This document shows, one piece after another, positions 1-5,439 of a DNA stretch of 15,391 bases. Location: positions 1 through 15,391 of the forward strand of contig NZ_RBHX01000004.1 in the NCBI RefSeq assembly GCF_003626735.1, written 5' to 3'. The position numbers were made by a program, and so were the translations under genes. Under the pieces are notes generated by a model that saw nothing but the letters and a program-made list of their open reading frames with translations, searched no databases and was not told where the DNA came from. This stretch comes from Microbacterium sp. CGR2. Lineage in GTDB: Bacteria > Actinomycetota > Actinomycetes > Actinomycetales > Microbacteriaceae. Position 1 is the stretch's first letter; every line of letters starts with the position of its first letter.

Positions 1-502
1 AGCCGACGGCAGCCGTCGGTACACGCAAAAGAACGAGCCTCTAGCCCGTGAGGTGAAGCTGTACGTTCCCGGTTGGGGTGATGTGCTGGACGGCCTCGAT
101 TCGTTCATCAAGCCGTCACAGTTGTGGGTGGACCTGGCCACCGACCCGACGACACCGCCGGCGCGTTTGGATGCGCTCGCGCGGATGTCCGGGGCTTTCC
201 CGATTCAGGTGGCGTCGTGGTTGGAGAAGGTTCTGTACTCGATCCAGAACGGCCCTCACCGGCAGCGGACGTTCGAGTGGGGTTCCCTCTATGCGGAGAT
301 CACCCACGGCTATTCCGATCCGCGCAACTTCCGCCGCAAGTTCATCGCAGCACTCGACGAGGCGGCCGCCACTCGTCGCATCCACGGTGACGGAATGCCG
401 ACGAACTACGACGTCGAGCGTGTGGCCGGTCGCGCAGGTGGTGGAACCGTTCTCGTGATCCGGCGCAGCCCTCTTCTGCGCAGCCCCGCCGACGAACTCT
501 GA
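1..502 (+). CDS. repA: Plasmid replication initiator RepA, C-terminal part (gene continues from the right end of the window)
   Basis: The frame is already open at base 2 and ends at TGA 500-502, so this is the 3' part of a gene. About 166 residues are present. It resembles the RepA C-terminal family (PF04796-type): a segment with PARLDALARM, a helix ending ASWLEKVL, then WGSLYAEITHGY and RNFRRKFIAALDEA, and finally the RRSPLL block typical of the end of these proteins. Known members bind iterons at the plasmid origin and start replication; iterons lie just downstream at 544-655. GTG 53 could serve as an internal start, but coding similarity continues upstream of it. The frame matches exactly the open frame leaving the window at 15391, so both pieces are most likely one gene of about 326 codons on a circular molecule. 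Confidence in the RepA assignment rests on pattern recognition, not on a search. Confidence 0.85.
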   Translation, partial: ADGSRRYTQKNEPLAREVKLYVPGWGDVLDGLDSFIKPSQLWVDLATDPTTPPARLDALARMSGAFPIQVASWLEKVLYSIQNGPHRQRTFEWGSLYAEITHGYSDPRNFRRKFIAALDEAAATRRIHGDGMPTNYDVERVAGRAGGGTVLVIRRSPLLRSPADEL

Positions 503-505
503 CAC

Positions 506-548
506 CACAAACGACCCTCTGCCCGTTCGCGGCAGGGGGTCGTTTGTG
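506..548 (+). terminator. Strong hairpin after repA
   Basis: An 18-bp stem (506-523 with 531-548, one T-G wobble at 518/536) encloses a 7-nt loop. It begins 4 nt after the repA stop codon. There is no run of T after it on the plus strand, so it may act as a stem-loop mRNA end or a weakly U-dependent actinobacterial terminator. Its right arm overlaps the inverted iteron at 544-561. Confidence 0.75.
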
Positions 549-561
549 TACTGATCGCCTC
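544..561 (-). repeat. Inverted iteron copy
   Basis: The reverse complement of 544-561 matches the 18-bp iteron core GAGGCGGTCAGTACACAA at 17 of 18 positions (A instead of the second G of GGTC). It faces the three direct copies at 593-655, and its first 5 bases are the end of the terminator stem. RepA may bind here as well as at the direct iterons; this is inference from position and similarity. Confidence 0.75.
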
Positions 562-572
562 ACTTCGGAACC

Positions 573-581
573 TGTGGATAA
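573..581 (-). promoter_or_regulatory. DnaA box
   Basis: TGTGGATAA is the exact reverse complement of the consensus DnaA box TTATCCACA. It lies between the inverted iteron and the direct iterons, as expected for an origin at which host DnaA helps RepA open the DNA. Confidence 0.8.
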
Positions 582-592
582 CCAGGGACCGT

Positions 593-655
593 GAGGCGGT
601 CAGTACACAAACCCCGAGGCGGTCAGTACACAACCCCGAGGCGGTCAGTACACAA
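593..655 (+). repeat. Three direct iterons (origin of replication)
   Basis: The 18-bp core GAGGCGGTCAGTACACAA occurs identically at 593-610, 616-633 and 638-655. Start-to-start distances are 23 and 22 bp, close to two helical turns, so bound initiator molecules would lie on the same face of the DNA. Together with the DnaA box on one side and the AT-rich repeats on the other, this is the probable vegetative origin recognised by RepA. Confidence 0.85.
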
Positions 656-676
656 ACACCCGCTCCGATCCGTTAC

Positions 677-742
677 CCCTCTAGGGGTCTCGCGGTCCCC
701 TAGTTCTTATCTCTAGTTCTCTCTTAACTAGTTCTCTCTTAA
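677..742. other. AT-rich repeat region, possible DNA unwinding element
   Basis: Right of the iterons lies a stretch much poorer in GC than the rest of the window. The 15-mer CTAGTTCTCTCTTAA occurs in tandem at 713-727 and 728-742, with a partial copy from 700. A CTAGGGG/CCCCTAG inverted pair (681-687, 697-703) comes just before it. Short tandem AT-rich repeats beside iterons and a DnaA box are typical of the place where plasmid origins melt. The role is inferred. Confidence 0.6.
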
Positions 743-916
743 CGGGAGCCGCCCAGCGCAACCATCAGACGCGCACGCGAAGAGTCGCGCTTGGGGTTGC
801 CGTTCCTTTCCCTCCGCTGACGCTCCGTGAAAGAACCGCCCTCAGATCTACGAGCGATCGGAGAGCATCTAGCGGGTGGATGGACGTTCTGAGAGACTGG
901 AACAGCTATACGTTTA

Positions 917-962
917 GGTATTCGTTGACCGCGAATACCCTTCTTGCGGCGGAAGCCGCAAG
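917..962 (+). other. Two small hairpins upstream of the long palindrome
   Basis: The first is an 8-bp stem, GGTATTCG 917-924 with CGAATACC 932-939, loop 925-931. The second is CTTGCGGC 943-950 with GCCGCAAG 955-962 around a GGAA tetraloop of the stable GNRA class, followed by TTTCTCTGTCT. The second could be an intrinsic terminator for a short rightward transcript of the origin region, but no transcript is evident. The rest of 743-916 shows no gene or clear motif apart from an imperfect GTTCCTTTC/GAAAGAAC pair near 802-835. Confidence 0.45.
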
Positions 963-1081
963 TTTCTCTGTCTCCCACCCTCCCCCCGAGCAGGCTCGCT
1001 TCCCAATCTCCCCCACTCAACGAACAAGTTCTAAGTGAAGGAGATTGGGAAGTAAAGGGGGAGGGTGGGAGACAGAGAAAC
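962..1081. repeat. Long two-part palindrome (120 bp)
   Basis: The outer arms 962-986 and 1057-1081 are perfect 25-bp inverted repeats. The inner arms 999-1011 and 1040-1052 are perfect 13-bp inverted repeats. They are separated by a 12-nt side loop on the left (987-998) and 4 nt on the right (1053-1056), with a 28-nt terminal loop (1012-1039). A 38-bp stem of this quality could form a cruciform or a highly folded single strand. Possible roles are a single-strand origin, a transfer-related site, or a barrier to transcription between the replication and mobilisation regions. The sequence shows the fold but not the function. Confidence 0.85.
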
Positions 1082-1129
1082 AGAGAAGAAGAAGAAGAAG
1101 TAGAGAGAAGAAAAAGAGAGTGAGAGAGG
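1037..1129 (+). other. Purine tract leading into the replication-relaxation gene
   Basis: On the plus strand 85 of 93 bases are purines; the only pyrimidines are at 1045, 1046, 1053, 1066, 1073, 1081, 1101 and 1121. The left part belongs to the right arms of the palindrome. The right part contains GAA triplet repeats (1083-1100) and AGAG repeats. Such strand asymmetry can form triplex or RNA-DNA hybrid structures. It also gives an unusually purine-rich 5' leader for the gene at 1140, where AGAGAGG at about 1122-1128 may serve as the ribosome binding site. Confidence 0.7.
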
Positions 1130-1139
1130 TGGTTGGGCG

Positions 1140-1856
1140 ATGCAGATGACGAGTCGAGATGAGCAGATGGTCGAGTGGCTGCGTGTGGTGCAGATGGCTG
1201 AGATGGCGTCGTTGCGGTGGGTGCTGGGAGGGTTCAGCGGAGCAGGTAAGCCGGTGTCGTTGCGGAAGGCTCAGCAGTGGGTCGCACGATGCCGTGAGGC
1301 GGGGTTGGTCGATTCGTCGAGGTCGGCTAGCTCAACCGGATCGGTCGTCTGGCTGACCCGCGAAGCGTCTGGCCGGCGGGAGCCCTCTCTCCTTCGACAG
1401 ACCGTCCGGCATGAGTTGGCGGTCGCGTCTGTGGCCGCCCGCTACGTGTGCGCCGGGTGGGCGTGGAGGATCGATCAGCGCTCGAACTCGGATGAGCACA
1501 TGGCTGATGGGCTGGCTATCCGGGGAGCGGCGAAAGAGTTGGTCGAGGTCGAGTTGACCGTGAAAGCGAAGGATCGGTACCCGAAGATTTTCGCGTCCCA
1601 CGACGAGCGAATTCGGTTCGATGGCATCACCTCGATCGTGTACGTCACGGATGCTCCGACCGGGGAGGCGATCGGCCGCAAGATCAAGGATCAGGTCTTC
1701 CGCGACGATCGCGACAGGTTCCCGGTGTTGCCGGCACTCGACATGTGGGGTCGCATCCAGGACGACCTTTGGCCGGTCGAAGATGCCCGGTTCACTGCGC
1801 CGGCAGAGGGCGAAGAGATCGCGCCGGCGCACGCGCCGTCGTCATCGTTGTTCTGA
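1140..1856 (+). CDS. Replication-relaxation family protein, candidate relaxase or relaxosome protein
   Basis: The 238-residue product starts at ATG 1140 (ATG 1146 is a near alternative). Residues 5-75 look like a winged-helix DNA-binding domain (REAGLVDSS, then GSVVWLTREASG as the wing). The rest resembles the Replic_Relax family (PF13814): RHELAVASV at 90-98, D123 in ADGLAI, and VEVELTVK at 135-142. The spacing D123, E136/E138, K142 recalls PD-(D/E)XK-type nuclease cores; that comparison is inference. A proteolysis-independent clue to role is position: it sits between the origin/palindrome and a repeat-rich noncoding region, upstream of the transfer operon. Some mobilisation proteins of Gram-positive plasmids fall in this family. 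No classical relaxase is seen elsewhere, so this is the best candidate for oriT binding or nicking. It could instead be a replication or copy-control accessory protein. Confidence 0.65.
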   Translation: MQMTSRDEQMVEWLRVVQMAEMASLRWVLGGFSGAGKPVSLRKAQQWVARCREAGLVDSSRSASSTGSVVWLTREASGRREPSLLRQTVRHELAVASVAARYVCAGWAWRIDQRSNSDEHMADGLAIRGAAKELVEVELTVKAKDRYPKIFASHDERIRFDGITSIVYVTDAPTGEAIGRKIKDQVFRDDRDRFPVLPALDMWGRIQDDLWPVEDARFTAPAEGEEIAPAHAPSSSLF

Positions 1857-2333
1857 GCCCCCCGTGCTGCAAAAAGTCGTCAGAGATCCCGAGCAACTTT
1901 TCCACGTCGACGAGCAGCGTTCACCGCTCTTTTCCTTCGCCTCCGATAGATGCCGACTGTCATACGAGAGCACCCGGTCAAGGGGCCGGCAACGCCGGCT
2001 CCCGGAGGGACGCACAGCGCCCTTGAGGGGGTCGGATCGTATGTGATCCTCAGAGCATCGGGGGGAAGGGGAGGCGGCCCGCAGGGCCGCCAGGTCTGGA
2101 AGCTTTCGGGCATCGTTCCTGACGCTCAATCATTGCCGCCGCGGTCCTACACACAAGCCCCCTACGGGGGCCGGTTCCGCCGAGATTTTCGTCACGCGGT
2201 CGCTGCGCTCCCTCACATCGCGACGAAATTCTCTCCCCCACCGCCTGACGGTTGTGTTCCGGCCCTCTAGCTGCGGCACTGCTCCGCTTATCAGGAACGA
2301 GCCAGCGAATTGATCGAGAGAGAGGATGAGGCC
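1857..2333. other. Noncoding region with multiple inverted repeats, possible oriT
   Basis: There is no convincing gene in these 477 bases. Inverted repeats are 1961-1984/2020-2043 (imperfect, CATACGA and TCAAGGG blocks matching), GCCGGC 1985-1990/1994-1999, GGCGGCCC 2073-2080/GGGCCGCC 2084-2091, GCCCCC 2157-2162/GGGGGC 2166-2171, and GAGATTTTCGTC 2182-2193/GACGAAATTCTC 2222-2233 (11 of 12 pairs). A region like this directly behind a mobilisation-type gene and before the transfer genes is where an oriT would be expected. No known nic consensus is matched with confidence. Confidence 0.5.
2182..2233. repeat. 12-bp inverted repeat with 28-nt loop
   Basis: Arms 2182-2193 and 2222-2233 pair at 11 of 12 positions. 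The loop 2194-2221 contains GCTGCGCTCCCTC, which has a weak likeness to the nic region of RSF1010-type oriT sites (TGCGCCCTCCC), too weak to assign. It is the most oriT-like element of the noncoding region. Confidence 0.4.
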
Positions 2334-2594
2334 ATGGAAACGCTCACGGTCTACACAACCGGCGAGAGCTGCGGGAAGTGCAACCTGACGATGAAGATGC
2401 TCGACGGCAAGAAGATCCCGTACGTCGTGATCGACCTGAACGAGAACCCCGCCGCGTATCGGTACGTCACCGAAGAACTCGGCTACAGCACGGCCCCTGT
2501 CGTCGTCGTCGACGACCAAGACCACTGGTGTGATCTGCGCCCCGACGAAATCGAACGAATCGCCAGCCACAGGACCACCGCGGCCGCCCGGTGA
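2334..2594 (+). CDS. nrdH: NrdH-like glutaredoxin
   Basis: The 86-residue product is a small thioredoxin-fold redox protein. It begins with the beta strand TLTVYTT and carries the CxxC active site C13-G-K-C16. The strand VVIDLNENP, the cis-proline loop TAPVVVVDD and the end WCDLRPDEIERIA match NrdH redoxins, which supply electrons to class Ib ribonucleotide reductase. ATG 2334 is chosen because AGAGGA (2321-2326) lies 7 nt upstream; an in-frame TTG at 2310 is less likely. No reductase genes are nearby, so it probably works with host enzymes (NrdE/NrdF, thioredoxin reductase) or maintains thiols in transferred proteins. It is a single gene, convergent with the regulator at 2659-2991. Confidence 0.85.
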   Translation: METLTVYTTGESCGKCNLTMKMLDGKKIPYVVIDLNENPAAYRYVTEELGYSTAPVVVVDDQDHWCDLRPDEIERIASHRTTAAAR

Positions 2595-2658
2595 ACGCGC
2601 ACCGACGGGAGCCGATGGCACAGGCCGCGAAGCGGACCCGGCAGCCCCTTGCCGCGTT

Positions 2659-2991
2659 CTACTTGGTGAGCCCCAGCAACTTCCCGAGATCTCGATAGTG
2701 GGCGGTCAGAGCATCCACGCGAGCGGTGTAGCGCGTGTGGCGGCCCCGGCGATCGGCGTAGGGGACAGAGACCGCGGGATCGGGGTCGAGTACTTCAAGA
2801 GCGGTCAGGGCAGAAACGTGGATCTTCACCGTTCCGACCGCGAGCCCGGTCCCTTCGGCGATCTCGCTGACGAGACTTCCGGGGTGGCGGGCGATGAAGC
2901 CCAGAACGGCGAGGCGGGCGGCATTCGCCCCCAAGACGTTAATCGCGCGCTCCACTTCGGGCGAGAGCGAAGGCACTGCGTACACGGGCAT
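2659..2991 (-). CDS. Small winged-helix transcriptional regulator (ArsR/MarR-like fold)
   Basis: The 110-residue product has a helix-rich N-terminus (VERAINVLGANAARLAVLGFIARHPG), a helix-turn-helix (LVSEIAEGTGLAVGTVKIHVSALTAL, about 40-65) and a wing ending RRGRHTRYTA. This order fits ArsR-like winged-helix repressors, although no metal-binding cysteine motif is present. It is transcribed away from the transfer operon and shares a 181-bp divergent region with it. The likely role, inferred from this layout, is autoregulation and control of the coupling-protein promoter through the imperfect palindrome at 3030-3050. GGAAG on the minus strand lies about 12 nt before its ATG. It could alternatively control host genes. 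Confidence 0.7.
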   Translation of the reverse strand: MPVYAVPSLSPEVERAINVLGANAARLAVLGFIARHPGSLVSEIAEGTGLAVGTVKIHVSALTALEVLDPDPAVSVPYADRRGRHTRYTARVDALTAHYRDLGKLLGLTK

Positions 2992-3029
2992 AACTGTTCA
3001 TTCTTCCAAAGTCCCCTTCTCGACAACGG

Positions 3030-3050
3030 CTAGCTACTTTAGTAGGCTAC
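3030..3050. promoter_or_regulatory. Palindromic operator candidate in the divergent promoter region
   Basis: CTACT 3034-3038 and AGTAG 3041-3045 pair around TT, and the symmetry extends imperfectly outward (TAG/CTA). It lies midway between the regulator start (2991) and the coupling-protein start (3173), where an autoregulatory winged-helix protein would bind. The role is inferred. Confidence 0.45.
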
Positions 3051-3068
3051 CCAATGTACGAAACACCT

Positions 3069-3088
3069 TGTCCCCCAAACGGGGGACA
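3069..3088. repeat. Perfect 8-bp hairpin TGTCCCCC-AAAC-GGGGGACA
   Basis: The arms 3069-3076 and 3081-3088 pair perfectly around a 4-nt loop, about 85 nt before the coupling-protein start. It may be a second operator or an mRNA leader hairpin. It is not followed by a T run, so a simple terminator is unlikely. Confidence 0.5.
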
Positions 3089-3172
3089 GATTCGGCGCTG
3101 TCTGCGGTTTCCGTGAAGATGGTGCCGGTGCCGGCCATGTTGGACGGCGTCAACAAAGCATCGGGGGGTGCC

Positions 3173-5119
3173 ATGACAACCACGGCAAACGACGTAGATC
3201 AGACCGGAGATTCGGGCGATGACCCGTTCTTCTTCGCGGTCAAGCTCGTCTTCGGGCTCGTGCTCGGGCTCGTGTGTGCGCCGCTGATCATCCCGTTTCT
3301 AGTGCGCGGGCTCACAACGATGTGGGCACCCACGAAGCGGTGGTACTGGATCACCTACCCGTGGTGGTGGGCCGTCGTGTCGGCCGGCGTTGCGCTTGTC
3401 GCGCTGCTGCTCGCGGCCGAGGTGTGGCAAGTAGTCGAGTGGGCGCGCGCCGGCGGCTACACGACACTCACCCAGGCAGCGAGCCCGGTCGCTGAGGCGT
3501 GGGCCACCGTGTGGCCCTGGCTGCTGCTCAACGTCGCCGCCGGCGTGCTGCTGGTGCCGGCCGTGTGGTCATTGCAGCGCCGCAAGGTGGCCGAGCGGGT
3601 GCGTAAGCGCACGATCCCCGACGTCGTGCGTCAGGAGCGGATCGAGTCAGCGCAGAAGCAAGCGACGGACCTCTCCAGCGCCCGGAAGATCGGCGTCAAG
3701 GTGGATGCCGTCACGAAGACGATCACCGGCAGCGCCACGAACGGGATCACCGCCCCGCATCCCGTGGGGAACGGACAGTACGCGCTGGGCGTCATCAACC
3801 GGGAAACCATCCGGGGGATGGCGCAGCGCATCGCCGATCAGTCGCGCGTGCCGGATTGGGTGACAACGGATAACCGATATCTGATACTTCCCGAGAAAGC
3901 CGGCTCATGCCGGCTGCTGCTGTTCTCCGAGGCGGGGACCGGTAAGACGGTGCTGCTTATGAGCATCATCGCGGCGGCGGTGAGATCCGGCCAGAAGGTC
4001 ATTTTCATCGACGCGAAGGGCGTTCCGCGTGATGCGCGCGAGTTGGCGCGGCTCGTCGCCCAGTTCGGCGGCACCGCGGCTATCAGCGGATCGGGCGAGG
4101 ACGCGCAGACCCGATGGAACCTGTTCCACGGCAGCGCGGCCGACGTCACGGCGAAGCTTATGCGGCTCCAGCCGCCCCCGGACGGCTCGAATCAGTACTA
4201 CCTCGAAGAGGTCGAAGCAGTACTCGAGGTGTTGCAGACGAAGGCACCGCTACGCAGCCGCAAGGATCTTCTGGAGCGAGCGAACAATCTCGATGAGTGG
4301 GTGACAGATCGGGACGATTACCGGATGCTCCGGGAAGTCGTCGACTCTCGCACGAAGAAGACCGCTGTAGAGCGCGCGGTCGCATCGGTCACGAAGACCC
4401 TGCGCCGATTCGACGACTGGACCGACCCCGAGGGCTGGACGTTCGACGATCCCGGCGCGGACGTCGTAATCTGCCCGCTGATCCCCGTCGACGCGACACA
4501 GGCAGCGCTGGGAGATCTCCTATTGCTGGAACTGCGCGCCTACCTCAAGCGCCGGCTGGAGCGGGAGGACTACTCACCGGCGCTGGTCATCGTCGACGAG
4601 TTCCCCCAGTTGGTCACTCCCGGCAACGACCCGGCCGACCTCGCTACGCGCCTGTTCGAAACGATGCGCAGCGCCGGCGCTGGGCTGATCCTCGCCGGTC
4701 AGAGCGTCGAAGGGCTCTCGGTAGACGCGCCGATGCGCGCCCGGGCCCTTAACTCGGGGGCCGCGGTGATGTTCGGCCGGCAGAAGAGCCCGGAAGACCT
4801 GTGCGCCCTGGCCGGCACCGAATTGCGGCTAGAGGCGTCCGGTGCGGCGACCGGCGAGGAACTGCGTTCTGGACGCGCGCAGCACACGTACCGGATCAAG
4901 CCGCAGGACGTGCGCGAAGCATCCGGCGGTCAGTTCTGGATCGTGCAGGGCGGGCATCACGCCACCTTCCGCGCGCTCCCGAACGCCAGCGCCGAGGCCA
5001 CGGCAACCCCTACCGGCCGCGCAGAGCCGCCGGAGCCGGCGGCTCTGCCCGTGCCAGCTACGACCCCTGAAACCCCCACTGAGAACGACGACATAACCCC
5101 TGAGGAGCAAACAGCATGA
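3173..5119 (+). CDS. VirD4/TraG-like conjugative coupling ATPase
   Basis: The product has 648 residues from ATG 3173, with GGGGGG 3163-3168 just upstream. The frame stays open farther upstream (ATG 3137, and to 2894), but the upstream part overlaps the antisense regulator and has no family features. Three hydrophobic segments lie at about 19-45, 65-90 and 114-132. The cytoplasmic motor has Walker A SEAGTGKT (252-259), an FIDAKG strand, Walker B ALVIVDEFPQL (D475, E476) and the AGQSVEG sensor segment. This fits coupling proteins that bring DNA to the type IV secretion channel and power its transfer at the membrane. Three to four tandem heptads lie inside the gene at 3862-3889. It heads the operon and overlaps the next gene by ATGA. 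Confidence 0.88.
   Translation: MTTTANDVDQTGDSGDDPFFFAVKLVFGLVLGLVCAPLIIPFLVRGLTTMWAPTKRWYWITYPWWWAVVSAGVALVALLLAAEVWQVVEWARAGGYTTLTQAASPVAEAWATVWPWLLLNVAAGVLLVPAVWSLQRRKVAERVRKRTIPDVVRQERIESAQKQATDLSSARKIGVKVDAVTKTITGSATNGITAPHPVGNGQYALGVINRETIRGMAQRIADQSRVPDWVTTDNRYLILPEKAGSCRLLLFSEAGTGKTVLLMSIIAAAVRSGQKVIFIDAKGVPRDARELARLVAQFGGTAAISGSGEDAQTRWNLFHGSAADVTAKLMRLQPPPDGSNQYYLEEVEAVLEVLQTKAPLRSRKDLLERANNLDEWVTDRDDYRMLREVVDSRTKKTAVERAVASVTKTLRRFDDWTDPEGWTFDDPGADVVICPLIPVDATQAALGDLLLLELRAYLKRRLEREDYSPALVIVDEFPQLVTPGNDPADLATRLFETMRSAGAGLILAGQSVEGLSVDAPMRARALNSGAAVMFGRQKSPEDLCALAGTELRLEASGAATGEELRSGRAQHTYRIKPQDVREASGGQFWIVQGGHHATFRALPNASAEATATPTGRAEPPEPAALPVPATTPETPTENDDITPEEQTA
3862..3889 (+). repeat. 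Heptad array inside the coupling-protein gene
   Basis: Four consecutive 7-bp units start at 3862, 3869, 3876 and 3883. The second is GATAACC, the third GATATCT; the first (GACAACG) and last (GATACTT) are weaker. They are in the same phase and share the motif of the arrays at 6575 and 14045. They encode TTDNRYLIL. They could be an internal operator for the ribbon-helix-helix protein. Confidence 0.55.
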
Positions 5120-5409
5120 ACGACGACATCACGCCGCTGATCCCGGCGCCCATTCTGGGCATCGCGGACTTCCTCGGCGATCTGATGGTGGCCGCGGTTC
5201 TGTTCGTCGCCACGATGGCCGCGCTCTTCATCTTCATCAAGCCCGCGAACGAGAAGGGCGGCGCAGCACTGTCCTACGCCGCCGCGGTACTTCTAAGCGC
5301 TGTTGTCTCTGCGTTCCGGGCGGACTGGGCGATTCTCGTCTACGCCGTGCTGCTGCTGCCGGCGTTTTTCGTCATCCGGTGGCTGTTGCGCCGCATCACC
5401 ACTCGCTAG
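5116..5409 (+). CDS. Small membrane protein of the transfer operon
   Basis: The 97-residue product has three hydrophobic segments (about 20-41, 50-66 and 70-90) and a basic end, IRWLLRRITTR. Its ATG overlaps the coupling-protein stop (ATGA, 5116-5119), and GAGGAG at 5102-5107 is a good ribosome binding site. Its position invites comparison with VirB3-like or other small channel proteins, but no family is recognised. The last segment, from DWAILVYA to the Arg cluster, aligns without gaps to the end of the 111-residue protein at 13392 (W-A, L-L-P-like core, R-W), so the two may be paralogues. Confidence 0.8.
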   Translation: MNDDITPLIPAPILGIADFLGDLMVAAVLFVATMAALFIFIKPANEKGGAALSYAAAVLLSAVVSAFRADWAILVYAVLLLPAFFVIRWLLRRITTR

Positions 5410-5439
5410 ATCCGAACACCAAACCCCAGGAGGAAGCAC

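Noticed and set aside
593..655. CRISPR array
   Set aside because: Three repeats of 18 bp with only 4-5 bp between them are iterons next to a DnaA box; no spacers and no cas genes.
2194..2221. RSF1010-like nic site in the hairpin loop
   Set aside because: Only a short, broken likeness around TGCGCTCCCTC; not enough to call an oriT family.
2310..2333. TTG start extending nrdH by 8 residues
   Set aside because: The purine-rich AGAGGA would then be inside the gene, while ATG 2334 is correctly spaced from it and the NrdH fold begins there.
2591..2698. 35-residue ORF overlapping the nrdH stop by GTGA
   Set aside because: Short, no features, and it runs into the end of the antisense regulator gene.
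2894..3172. Upstream extension of the coupling-protein frame
   Set aside because: It overlaps the antisense regulator and the divergent region, lacks family features, and a start at 3173 leaves a normal N-terminus before the first membrane segment.
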